Origin: Bacteroidaceae bacterium
Lineage (GTDB): Bacteria > Bacteroidota > Bacteroidia > Bacteroidales > Bacteroidaceae
Assembly: GCA_028709135.1 (NCBI GenBank)
Contig: JAQVXN010000131.1
Coordinates: 1-5,894, forward strand
Reading direction: 5' to 3'
DNA length: 5,894 nucleotides
In this document: positions 1 through 5,065 of the stretch, piece after piece
Numbering within the stretch: the stretch's first letter is position 1
How the letters are laid out: the number at the start of each line of letters is the position of its first letter
The notes under the pieces: generated by a model
Told to the model about the DNA's origin: nothing
Seen by the model: the letters and a program-made list of their open reading frames with translations, nothing else
The model's database searches: none
Made by a program: the position numbers and the translations under genes

Positions 1-431
1 AGAAGGTTACCGAAGATATTGAAGCAATGAAGTTTAATACTGCAATTGCGGCAATGATGTCACTGTTGAACGATATCAGTGACCATGGTTCTATTAATAA
101 ACAAGAGATGAGATCTCTGCTATTAATATTAAATCCTTTCGCACCTCATATAACAGAGGAAATGTGGGAACAGGCTAACTTTGACGGTATGTTAAATAAG
201 CAGGAATGGCCGACTTTTGACGAAAACAAGTGCAAAGACGCACAGGTAGAAATGGTTGTCCAGATTTGCGGAAAGATCAGAGCTCGTATGATGGTTGATG
301 CTGAGAGTTCAAAAGGGCAAATGCTGAGTACTGCTAAAAATTTACCTGAAATCCAAGCTGCAATTTCTGGTAAAAATCTTGTTAAAGAAATTGTTGTCAA
401 AGGAAAATTGGTAAATTTGGTAGCAAAATAA
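1..431 (+). CDS. leuS: Leucyl-tRNA synthetase, C-terminal part (5' end outside window)
   Basis: This is the last 142 codons of a class I aminoacyl-tRNA synthetase that charges tRNA-Leu in the cytoplasm; the frame is open from base 3 to TAA at 429-431. The opening residues (KVTEDIEAMKFNTAIAAMM) match the anticodon-binding helical domain of bacterial LeuRS. The block PFAPHITEEMWE (codons at 135-170) is the highly conserved end of that domain. The remainder, with VQICGKIRARM and the closing VKEIVVKGKLVNLVAK, is the small C-terminal domain that contacts the tRNA elbow. The catalytic HIGH and KMSKS motifs and the editing domain lie upstream of the window. An internal ATG at base 27 is not the start, because the homologous frame continues to the window edge. 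The reading frame is intact, and the next gene has its own promoter 20 bases after the stop. Identity is very secure; the full length cannot be judged here. Confidence 0.97.
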   Translation, partial: KVTEDIEAMKFNTAIAAMMSLLNDISDHGSINKQEMRSLLLILNPFAPHITEEMWEQANFDGMLNKQEWPTFDENKCKDAQVEMVVQICGKIRARMMVDAESSKGQMLSTAKNLPEIQAAISGKNLVKEIVVKGKLVNLVAK

Positions 432-441
432 TTTGCTTTTT
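422..441 (+). terminator. Possible weak terminator at the end of leuS
   Basis: AGCAAA (422-427) pairs with TTTGCT (432-437) around a four-base loop, and a T run follows (437-441). The stem has only two G-C pairs and overlaps the leuS stop codon. It could cause partial termination just before the rpsU promoter but is much weaker than the other terminators in the window. Confidence 0.35.
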
Positions 442-450
442 GTAAATGAC

Positions 451-480
451 TTGACAAGTTGTACAAGATTATTGTATAAT
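451..480 (+). promoter_or_regulatory. Consensus housekeeping-sigma promoter for rpsU
   Basis: Perfect -35 TTGACA (451-456) and perfect -10 TATAAT (475-480) are separated by 18 bp. The expected transcription start is near base 487, so the rpsU message would have a leader of roughly 68 nt that begins directly at the hairpins described next. A promoter this close to consensus suits a highly expressed ribosomal-protein gene and uncouples rpsU from leuS. Confidence 0.9.
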
Positions 481-489
481 AATATTTGT

Positions 490-543
490 TATCCATCTAC
501 TTTGTAGGTAAGGATATATACTCCGGCCTGTAGGCGTGGGGAG
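490..543 (+). promoter_or_regulatory. Structured rpsU 5' leader; second hairpin sequesters the Shine-Dalgarno
   Basis: Two hairpins can be drawn. Hairpin 1: TATCC (490-494) pairs with GGATA (512-516), continuing as ATCTAC (495-500) with GTAGGT (504-509). It has a TTT loop, an AA bulge (510-511) and one T-G pair, 11 bp in all, starting about 3 nt into the predicted transcript. Hairpin 2: CTCC (521-524) pairs with GGAG (540-543), and GCC (526-528) with GGC (533-535) around a TGTA loop. The 3' arm of hairpin 2 is inside the GGGGAGGG ribosome binding site (538-545) of rpsU, so folding would hide it. Several ribosomal-protein genes in Firmicutes are autoregulated through leaders of this kind; that this one responds to bS21 is inference. 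The pairings are seen in the sequence, but folding energy and conservation were not computed. Confidence 0.6.
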
Positions 544-554
544 GGAATTTGGAA

Positions 555-731
555 ATGTCAGAAATTAGAATTAAAGACAACGAGTCTTTAGACAGCGCTT
601 TGCGTAGATTTAAACGCTCCTGCGCTCGCTCCGGCGTTCTTGCTGAAGTACGAAAGAGAGAGCATTATGAGAAGCCTTCTGTCAGACGCAAAAAAAAGTC
701 TGAGGCAGCTCGTAAACGCAAGTTTAAATAA
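555..731 (+). CDS. rpsU: Small-subunit ribosomal protein bS21
   Basis: A very basic 58-residue protein matching bacterial bS21 end to end: [19 protein letters not shown] at the start, then [20 protein letters not shown] and a Lys/Arg-rich tail. bS21 sits on the platform of the 30S subunit near the 3' end of 16S rRNA and helps mRNA recruitment. I chose ATG at 555: it gives the usual family length and N-terminus and lies 9 nt after the GGGGAGGG site (538-545). The in-frame TTG at 549 would be only 3 nt from that site and adds two atypical residues. The gene is transcribed from its own near-consensus promoter through a structured leader and is followed directly by a strong terminator, so it is probably monocistronic. 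In many Firmicutes rpsU is followed by yqeY; that gene is absent here. Identity is essentially certain. Confidence 0.97.
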   Translation: MSEIRIKDNESLDSALRRFKRSCARSGVLAEVRKREHYEKPSVRRKKKSEAARKRKFK

Positions 732-743
732 TGAAATTGTTAT

Positions 744-774
744 AAAACGGGCAGGAATTTTTCCTGCCCGTTTT
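744..774 (+). terminator. Strong intrinsic terminator after rpsU
   Basis: A perfect 14-bp stem (744-757 with 761-774) has a three-base TTT loop. The GC-rich core is CGGGCAGG/CCTGCCCG and the flanks are AAAA and TTTT, with further T residues after the stem. The symmetrical A/T flanks could also let it act on the opposite strand. It ends the rpsU transcript and separates it from yqeG. Confidence 0.95.
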
Positions 775-781
775 ATCTTTA

Positions 782-810
782 TTGTAAAATGAATACGCTC
801 GTTATATAAT
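782..810 (+). promoter_or_regulatory. Probable promoter of the yqeG-aroQ-peptidase operon
   Basis: TTGTAA (782-787, four of six -35 consensus bases) and a perfect TATAAT (805-810) are separated by 17 bp. It lies just after the rpsU terminator and about 54 bp before the yqeG start, giving a leader of roughly 47 nt with no obvious stable structure. AT-rich sequence makes chance matches likely, but spacing and position are right. Confidence 0.6.
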
Positions 811-863
811 ATTATTAAATAAAATTATGCGAATAAATCATATGAAATAAAGGGAGGCTTATA

Positions 864-1364
864 ATGCTGTCTCTGTACCCAGATCATTATGTCCATCGTA
901 TTTGGAACTTGTCTCCGGAATGGCTGAAACTTCATAAAATTAAGGTTTTATTATTGGATGTTGATAATACACTTACCACTCATAATAATCCAGATGTGCC
1001 ACAAGAAGTGAAAGACTGGCTTAACAAAGTAAAAATAGCAGGAATTCATTTATTTATTCTATCAAATAATTATTCGAAACGAGTGGCACCTTTTGCTCTA
1101 AAATTAGGAATTGGTTATATTGCAAATGCAGCGAAACCACTGTCGTTTGGTGTTCGTCGTGCAATAAAACGCCTTAACGCAAATCCTCGTTCAATGGCCA
1201 TGGTGGGAGATCAGTTATTCACCGATGTTTTATGCGCAAAGAATGCTGGTGTAATATCGATTCTTGTAGAACCTATGGAAAAAGAGCCGTTTATATTTTT
1301 TAAATTTAAACGAAGCATTGAACGAAAAGTATTGCAAAATTATCATAAAGGAGAGCGTTTATGA
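864..1364 (+). CDS. yqeG: YqeG family HAD (subclass IIIA) phosphatase
   Basis: A 166-residue soluble haloacid-dehalogenase-fold hydrolase. All HAD motifs are present: motif I DVDNTLT with nucleophile D32 and acid D34; motif II at S67 (LSNN); motif III Lys at K91 (AAKP); motif IV GDQLFTD with metal-binding D116 and D121. Length and the N-terminal block before motif I fit the YqeG family. That family is related to yeast Gep4, a phosphatidylglycerophosphate phosphatase of cardiolipin synthesis, so a phospholipid-phosphate substrate is possible, but the bacterial substrate is not settled by sequence. The start is well supported: AGGGAGG (851-857) lies 6 nt before ATG. It is the first gene of a likely operon and overlaps the next gene by ATGA (1361-1364), implying translational coupling. 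The more usual Bacillus partner, yqeH, is not next to it here. Confidence 0.92.
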   Translation: MLSLYPDHYVHRIWNLSPEWLKLHKIKVLLLDVDNTLTTHNNPDVPQEVKDWLNKVKIAGIHLFILSNNYSKRVAPFALKLGIGYIANAAKPLSFGVRRAIKRLNANPRSMAMVGDQLFTDVLCAKNAGVISILVEPMEKEPFIFFKFKRSIERKVLQNYHKGERL

Positions 1365-2224
1365 TTAAAACGCGTTTCGGTCCTGCAGGGAATGCAAAGA
1401 GCTTTTTTGCTTTAGGATATCGTAAAAATACTCAAATACCGGAATATCTTGAAAAAATGGGACTATCAGCTTATGAGTATCAATGCGGACGAGGAGTTAA
1501 AATTTCTAATGAATCTGCTAGTGCGTTTGGAACAGCAGCTTTAGAAAAAGATATTCAATTGAGCTTACATGCACCATATTATATTTCAATGTCTGGTATT
1601 GATGAAGAAAAACGCTTAAAGAGTGTTGAATATGTACTGCAGTCCGCTTGTGCGGTCCATGCTATGGGTGGTAGGCGCGTAGTGATCCATACGGGTTCTT
1701 GTGGGAAAATAAGCAGAGAACAGGCGTTAGAATTGGCTTGTGACACAATGCAAAAATGTATATCAAAATTGGATGAACATGGATTATCTCATATTCAACT
1801 TTGTCCTGAGACAATGGGAAAATTAAATCAACTCGGAACGCTTGATGAAGTGTTAGAATTATGTAAGTTGGATGATCGAATTCTTCCATGTATAGATTTT
1901 GGTCACTTAAATGCCCGAACTTATGGAGGGCTAAATAATTCGGAGGCTTTTGAAGAAATTTTTAAAAAGATGGAGAATGTTATTGGACAAGATAGAATGC
2001 GTATATTTCATTCTCATTTTAGTAAAATTGAATATACAAAACCTGGTGGAGAAAAATGTCACTTAACGTTTGCCGATACACAATTTGGACCAGAGTTTGA
2101 ACCATTAGCAGAACTGATTGTCTGTAAAAATTGTACACCTACAATCATTTGTGAATCTGCAGGGATGCAAGCAGAAGATGCTGTAACAATGCAACAAATG
2201 TATCTTAAGGCAGGGGGAAAGTAG
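1361..2224 (+). CDS. Endonuclease IV-like TIM-barrel metalloprotein (AP endonuclease family 2 fold)
   Basis: A 287-residue protein resembling deoxyribonuclease IV (Nfo; E. coli enzyme 285 residues) and the sugar-phosphate isomerase/epimerase relatives that share its barrel. Likely metal ligands occur in the Nfo order: H70 (SLHAPYY), H110 (VIHTG), E150 (PETMGK), D179 and H182 (DFGHLNA), H217/H219 (HSHF), E231/H234 (GGEKCHLTF, where Nfo has D-x-H) and E265 (CESA). This supports a metal-dependent hydrolase, and abasic-site repair is the default inference. The N-terminus (RFGPAGN) differs from classic Nfo, so a sugar-phosphate or other phosphoester substrate cannot be excluded. The ATG overlaps the yqeG stop (ATGA), with a ribosome binding site AAAGGAGAG (1347-1355) inside yqeG. 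aroQ begins one base after its stop. The fold is confident, the exact reaction is not. Confidence 0.82.
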   Translation: MIKTRFGPAGNAKSFFALGYRKNTQIPEYLEKMGLSAYEYQCGRGVKISNESASAFGTAALEKDIQLSLHAPYYISMSGIDEEKRLKSVEYVLQSACAVHAMGGRRVVIHTGSCGKISREQALELACDTMQKCISKLDEHGLSHIQLCPETMGKLNQLGTLDEVLELCKLDDRILPCIDFGHLNARTYGGLNNSEAFEEIFKKMENVIGQDRMRIFHSHFSKIEYTKPGGEKCHLTFADTQFGPEFEPLAELIVCKNCTPTIICESAGMQAEDAVTMQQMYLKAGGK

Positions 2225-2225
2225 A

Positions 2226-2654
2226 ATGAAAAAAGTACTGGTTATACATGGGCCCAATCTAAACATGGTTGGAATTCGAGAACCAGGCATCTATGGCAAC
2301 ATTGGAATCGATGCAATCAATGAAAAGATCATGTCACATGCACATGAATTAGAACTGGAGTGTACGATATTTCAGTCGAATTTTGAGGGTGCGATAATTG
2401 ATAAACTGCAACAGTCCAGAACAGAATTTGATGGTGTTGTACTCAATGCTGGGGCTTATACTCATTACAGTATTGCCATCCGCGATGCAATTGCAGCAAT
2501 CGACATTCCTGTAATAGAAGTACATCTTTCTAATGTGCATAAAAGAGAAGAATTTCGACATACCTCCGTGATTGCGCCTGTTTGTGTTGGTGGAATTTAT
2601 GGATTTGGAAAAAACAGTTATCTATTGGCGCTGAATGCGCTTTCGACACTTTGA
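2226..2654 (+). CDS. aroQ: Type II 3-dehydroquinate dehydratase
   Basis: A 142-residue cytoplasmic enzyme of the shikimate pathway that dehydrates 3-dehydroquinate to 3-dehydroshikimate. Type II signatures are complete: HGPNLN (residues 8-13), the flexible lid with R18 and catalytic Y23 (REPGIYG), NAGAYTH (74-80), the EVHLSN block with catalytic H100, and EEFRH with R111, followed by the closing GGIYGFG. The size is typical for the dodecameric type II class. ATG at 2226 lies one base after the stop of the TIM-barrel gene, with AGGGGG (2212-2217) 8 nt upstream, so it is translated as part of the operon. No other shikimate genes are in the window. The same aroQ, M24 peptidase, efp order occurs in Bacillus (yqhS-yqhT-efp). 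Identity is very secure. Confidence 0.97.
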   Translation: MKKVLVIHGPNLNMVGIREPGIYGNIGIDAINEKIMSHAHELELECTIFQSNFEGAIIDKLQQSRTEFDGVVLNAGAYTHYSIAIRDAIAAIDIPVIEVHLSNVHKREEFRHTSVIAPVCVGGIYGFGKNSYLLALNALSTL

Positions 2655-2676
2655 AATAAATTAGGAGATGACATAC

Positions 2677-3750
2677 GTGGAAAACAGAATTAATATACTC
2701 CTTCAAAAACTTCCGGAAGATGTGGATGCTGTTTTAATTCATTCAGGCGTTAATCGCCAATATTTTACTGGCTTTCCTTCTTCAGCGGGAACTTTATTGG
2801 TAATTAAAAATGCAGAAGCATATTTTATTATTGATTTTCGCTATTATGAAAAGGCACAAAAAGAAGTGAATGGCTGTACGGTGTTATTGCAAGAAAAGTT
2901 GTTTGAACAAATTAATACTTTATTAAAAAAGCATAATGTCAAAAAAATAGCAATTGAAAGCGAATACATGACAGTTTCTGAATTTTCTCACCACCAGGAA
3001 CGATTGCCAAATGTATCACTTGTAATGAATAAACAAGTTGATGAAATGATACGAAATATGCGAATGATAAAGTCTGCAAAAGATTTAGAATATATTCAAA
3101 CTGCTCAAAAAATAACGGATGATGCGTTTCACCATATTTGCAGTTATATTCAGCCCGGTATGACTGAGAAAGATATTGCCGGTGAATTAATGGACTATAC
3201 GTATCGCAACGGCTCAGAACGCCCTTCTTTTGATTTTATCGTAGTGTCTGGAGCCAATTCTTCTCTGCCTCATGGAGTTCCGACAAATAAAAAGGTGGAA
3301 TTAGGGGATTTCATTACCATGGATTTTGGATGCGTGGTGAATGGATATTGCTCAGATATGACAAGAACTATAGCGGTAGGACGAGTTAATGAAAAGCAAA
3401 CGCTTATTTACAATACGGTTTTAAAAGCTCAATTAGCAGCAATAAAAACAGTTAAAGCTGGCGCATTATGCAAAGATGTGGATTATTCCGCTCGTAATGT
3501 AATTAAAGAGGCAGGATACGGAAAATGCTTTGGGCATAGCACGGGGCACTCAGTCGGTTTGGAAATTCATGAAAGACCGGCATTTTCTCCTTTAGATCAA
3601 ACCGTTTGTCAGCCAGGTATGGTAATTACAGTAGAGCCTGGAATTTATCTTGCGGGACAGTTCGGAGTACGGATAGAAGACATGGTTGTTGTCACAAAAA
3701 ATGGATGTGAAATATTAACAAAAAGTACGAAAGACTTAATTATCGTTTAA
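2677..3750 (+). CDS. M24 family Xaa-Pro aminopeptidase/dipeptidase (YqhT-like)
   Basis: A 357-residue cytoplasmic metallopeptidase of the pita-bread fold that removes residues next to proline. An N-terminal creatinase-like domain (about 1-125, with FTGFPSSAGTLL) precedes the catalytic domain. The five dinuclear-metal ligands are present: D216 (TMDFG), D227 (CSDMTRT), H291 (GHSTGH), E320 (VEPGIYL) and E334 (VRIED). I chose GTG at 2677 because AGGAG (2663-2667) lies 9 nt upstream. The alternative in-frame ATG at 2668 abuts that site with no spacing and would add only three residues. It starts 22 nt after the aroQ stop and is the last gene of the operon. Its closest known neighbour type is B. 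subtilis YqhT beside efp. Whether it is an aminopeptidase P or a dipeptidase (PepQ-like) cannot be decided from these motifs alone. Confidence 0.93.
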   Translation: MENRINILLQKLPEDVDAVLIHSGVNRQYFTGFPSSAGTLLVIKNAEAYFIIDFRYYEKAQKEVNGCTVLLQEKLFEQINTLLKKHNVKKIAIESEYMTVSEFSHHQERLPNVSLVMNKQVDEMIRNMRMIKSAKDLEYIQTAQKITDDAFHHICSYIQPGMTEKDIAGELMDYTYRNGSERPSFDFIVVSGANSSLPHGVPTNKKVELGDFITMDFGCVVNGYCSDMTRTIAVGRVNEKQTLIYNTVLKAQLAAIKTVKAGALCKDVDYSARNVIKEAGYGKCFGHSTGHSVGLEIHERPAFSPLDQTVCQPGMVITVEPGIYLAGQFGVRIEDMVVVTKNGCEILTKSTKDLIIV

Positions 3751-3755
3751 TGTTT

Positions 3756-3784
3756 CCCTTTTCGGACATAATTTAACAAAAGGG
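3756..3784 (+). repeat. Inverted repeat after the peptidase gene
   Basis: CCCTTTT (3756-3762) is the exact reverse complement of AAAAGGG (3778-3784), with a 15-base spacer. There is no T run after it, so it is not a convincing terminator. It ends one base before the -35 element of the efp promoter and might be a weak read-through attenuator, a protein-binding site or chance. Confidence 0.4.
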
Positions 3785-3785
3785 C

Positions 3786-3814
3786 TTGCAAAATCTATGT
3801 TTTTAATATAAAAT
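3786..3814 (+). promoter_or_regulatory. Probable efp promoter
   Basis: TTGCAA (3786-3791, four of six -35 bases) and TAAAAT (3809-3814, five of six -10 bases) are spaced by 17 bp. The predicted transcription start near 3821 would leave a leader of about 78 nt carrying the stem structure at 3831-3878. It gives efp expression independent of the upstream operon. Confidence 0.55.
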
Positions 3815-3830
3815 TAGAGTGTTAATTTGG

Positions 3831-3878
3831 TTGATACAATTTTGCCTGCGGCAAAACGTAGGAAAAATGATGTATCAA
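3831..3878 (+). promoter_or_regulatory. Structured efp 5' leader with nested perfect stems
   Basis: An outer stem pairs TTGATACA (3831-3838) with TGTATCAA (3871-3878), 8 bp without mismatch. Inside it an inner hairpin pairs TTTTGCC (3840-3846) with GGCAAAA (3850-3856), 7 bp with a TGC loop. A single-stranded purine-rich stretch (3857-3870) joins the two. The structure starts about 10 nt into the predicted transcript and stops 8 nt before the efp ribosome binding site (3887-3892). It lacks a terminator T run, so control of translation or RNA stability is more likely than attenuation. I recognise no named RNA family here. The base pairing is seen directly; function is inference. Confidence 0.5.
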
Positions 3879-3902
3879 AAACTTTTGGAGGTAAACTTAT
3901 GA
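3867..3902 (+). CDS. Possible 11-codon leader ORF overlapping the efp start
   Basis: ATG at 3867 opens a frame reading [11 protein letters not shown], ending at TGA 3900-3902. That stop overlaps the efp start codon (ATG 3899-3901) as ATGA. A weak site GTAGG (3858-3862) lies 4 nt before the first ATG and 7 nt before the second (3870). The efp Shine-Dalgarno is inside this ORF, so translating it would affect access to efp. The start region also forms the 3' arm of the leader's outer stem. An ORF this short can arise by chance, and no proline stall motif is present. Confidence 0.25.
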   Translation: MMYQKLLEVNL

Positions 3903-4456
3903 TTTCAGCGGGCGATTTCAGAAATGGCGTAACTTTTGAGATGGACGGAAATGTAGTCCAGATTCTTGAGTTTCAGCATGTAAAACCTGGTAAAGGCGCT
4001 GCGTTTGTTAGAACGAAAATTAAGAATGTGATTACCGGTTCTGTTACTGATAAAACATTTAACCCTACAGACAAATATCCTACGGCTTATATTGAAAGAA
4101 AAGAAATGCTTTATTTGTATCGTGATGGCGATCTGTATTATTTTATGGATAATGAAACCTATGAAAATATTCCCATCAGTGCAGATACTTTGAGCGACAA
4201 CTTTAAGTTTGTAAAAGAAAATATGAATGTAAAGGTACTTTCCTATAAAGGAAAAGTGTTTGGTGTTGAACCTCCCTTCTTCATTGAATTGGAAATTACG
4301 AAAACAGAACCTGGCTTTAAAGGTGATACAGCTACGAATGCTACAAAACCTGCCATTTTGGAAACTGGTGCAGAAATTCGTGTTCCGCTATTTATTAATG
4401 AGGGTGAACACATTCGAGTTGATACTCGAACCGGTGAGTACATGGAAAGAGCATAA
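3899..4456 (+). CDS. efp: Elongation factor P
   Basis: A 185-residue tRNA-shaped translation factor that binds between the P and E sites and rescues ribosomes stalled on consecutive prolines. Three beta-barrel domains are expected: domain I about 1-64, domain II about 65-127, domain III about 128-185. The loop [15 protein letters not shown] carries K32 at the position that is modified in Bacillus. The C-terminal signature [15 protein letters not shown] is present, and the sequence is clearly close to B. subtilis EF-P (MIS start, [14 protein letters not shown]). I chose ATG at 3899, with GGAGGT (3887-3892) 6 nt upstream. The frame stays open to a TTG at 3827, but that has no ribosome binding site and would add 24 residues not seen in the family. 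It probably has its own promoter and a structured leader. No lysine-modification gene (such as epmA or epmB) lies in the window. Confidence 0.98.
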   Translation: MISAGDFRNGVTFEMDGNVVQILEFQHVKPGKGAAFVRTKIKNVITGSVTDKTFNPTDKYPTAYIERKEMLYLYRDGDLYYFMDNETYENIPISADTLSDNFKFVKENMNVKVLSYKGKVFGVEPPFFIELEITKTEPGFKGDTATNATKPAILETGAEIRVPLFINEGEHIRVDTRTGEYMERA

Positions 4457-4531
4457 TTAGTTACGTTTAGGGAATAATTTTTTGCAAACCGTGTTTCTAA
4501 TGTAATAAAAGCATAAAGGGAGGTAAGTTTT

Positions 4532-5011
4532 ATGACAATTACGGAAAGAGCGGCCTATATTAAGGGACTTGCGGAAGGCCTTGGTATTGATGATTCTACA
4601 AAAGAGGGCAAGGTCATAAATGCGTTGATCCATGCATTTGATGATATGGCTTTAACAGTTTCTGACATAGAAGCAGAAGTAAATGAACTTAGCGAACAAG
4701 TAGATACAATTGACGAAGATCTAGGATCTTTGGAAGAGGACTACTATGAGTTGGAAGACGACGATGAGTGTGACTGCGATTGTGGTTATACCGATCATGA
4801 TGATGAAAATGATGATGATGAATATCTAGACGAAGATATTTATGAAGTTTGTTGTCCCACTTGTGGTGACGTAGTATGTATAGATTCTGATATGCTTGAA
4901 AAGGGACAAACAACTTGCCCAAATTGTGGGGAACTGCTTGAATTTGACCTTGAAGATGAAGAAGACAGCTGCGGCTGTGGAGATGAGGATTGCGGAAAAT
5001 GCAACGAGTGA
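4532..5011 (+). CDS. CD1247-type N-terminal domain protein; acidic, Cys-rich, putative zinc ribbon
   Basis: A 159-residue protein resembling clostridial proteins named after the C. difficile CD1247 N-terminal domain; its function is unknown. Residues 1-40 (TERAAYIKGLAEGLGI) form a compact helical domain and 41-75 a likely coiled coil. C80, C82 and C84 then sit in a Cys-Asp cluster, followed by an Asp/Glu-rich linker. A zinc-ribbon-like module follows with CPTC (108-111) and CPNC (129-132), and a last cluster has C147, C149, C154 and C157. It has 13 Cys, and about 55 of 159 residues are acidic against only six Lys/Arg, so direct nucleic-acid binding by charge is unlikely. Metal binding is the natural inference. 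The start is firm: AAAGGGAGGT (4515-4524) is 7 nt before ATG. It follows efp by 75 bp, with no terminator and no convincing promoter between, so co-transcription with efp is likely. Confidence 0.8.
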   Translation: MTITERAAYIKGLAEGLGIDDSTKEGKVINALIHAFDDMALTVSDIEAEVNELSEQVDTIDEDLGSLEEDYYELEDDDECDCDCGYTDHDDENDDDEYLDEDIYEVCCPTCGDVVCIDSDMLEKGQTTCPNCGELLEFDLEDEEDSCGCGDEDCGKCNE

Positions 5012-5012
5012 T

Positions 5013-5030
5013 TGATTCAAAATTGAATCA
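5013..5030 (+). repeat. Small hairpin before the terminator
   Basis: TGATTCAA (5013-5020) and TTGAATCA (5023-5030) are perfect reverse complements, two bases apart. The short loop would open the last pair, leaving a 7-bp AT-rich stem. It directly follows the stop codon of the Cys-rich protein and is immediately followed by the intrinsic terminator, possibly adding 3'-end stability to the message. Confidence 0.55.
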
Positions 5031-5031
5031 T

Positions 5032-5065
5032 GACAAAACACCTCGCTAATGCGGGGTGTTTTGTC
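5032..5065 (+). terminator. Intrinsic terminator after the efp/Cys-rich protein unit
   Basis: GACAAAACACCTCGC (5032-5046) pairs with GCGGGGTGTTTTGTC (5051-5065): 15 bp with one T-G pair and a TAAT loop. The functional core is probably ACACCTCGC/GCGGGGTGT with TTTT at 5059-5062 as the U tract. The matching AAAA on the 5' side would also let it work on the opposite strand. It separates efp and its neighbour from apbE. Confidence 0.88.

Noticed and set aside
146..496. Antisense open frame of 116 codons.
   Set aside because: It is the reverse of leuS coding sequence and the rpsU promoter/leader, with no ribosome binding site or recognisable protein family.
549..554. TTG at 549 as the rpsU start.
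   Set aside because: It is only 3 nt from the GGGGAGGG site and adds two residues not usual in bS21; ATG at 555 has proper spacing.
3756..3784. Inverted repeat as an intrinsic terminator of the peptidase operon.
   Set aside because: It has a 15-base loop and no T run on the 3' side; kept only as an inverted repeat.
3827..3898. In-frame N-terminal extension of efp from TTG at 3827.
   Set aside because: No ribosome binding site precedes the TTG, EF-P proteins begin at the MIS residues encoded from 3899, and the stretch is better explained as a structured RNA leader.
4482..4508. TTGCAA (4482-4487) with TAATAA (4503-4508) as a promoter for the Cys-rich gene.
   Set aside because: The spacing is only 15 bp and the -10 matches three of six consensus bases; in such AT-rich sequence this is not convincing.
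4757..4830. Asp-codon-rich repeat tract as a tandem repeat or low-complexity artefact.
   Set aside because: It is in frame within an intact gene, codons vary, and it is flanked by conserved-looking Cys motifs, so it is a protein linker.
4689..4922. Antisense His-rich frame opposite the Asp-rich linker.
   Set aside because: The His richness is simply the reverse complement of GAT/GAC repeats encoding Asp; no start signal is seen.
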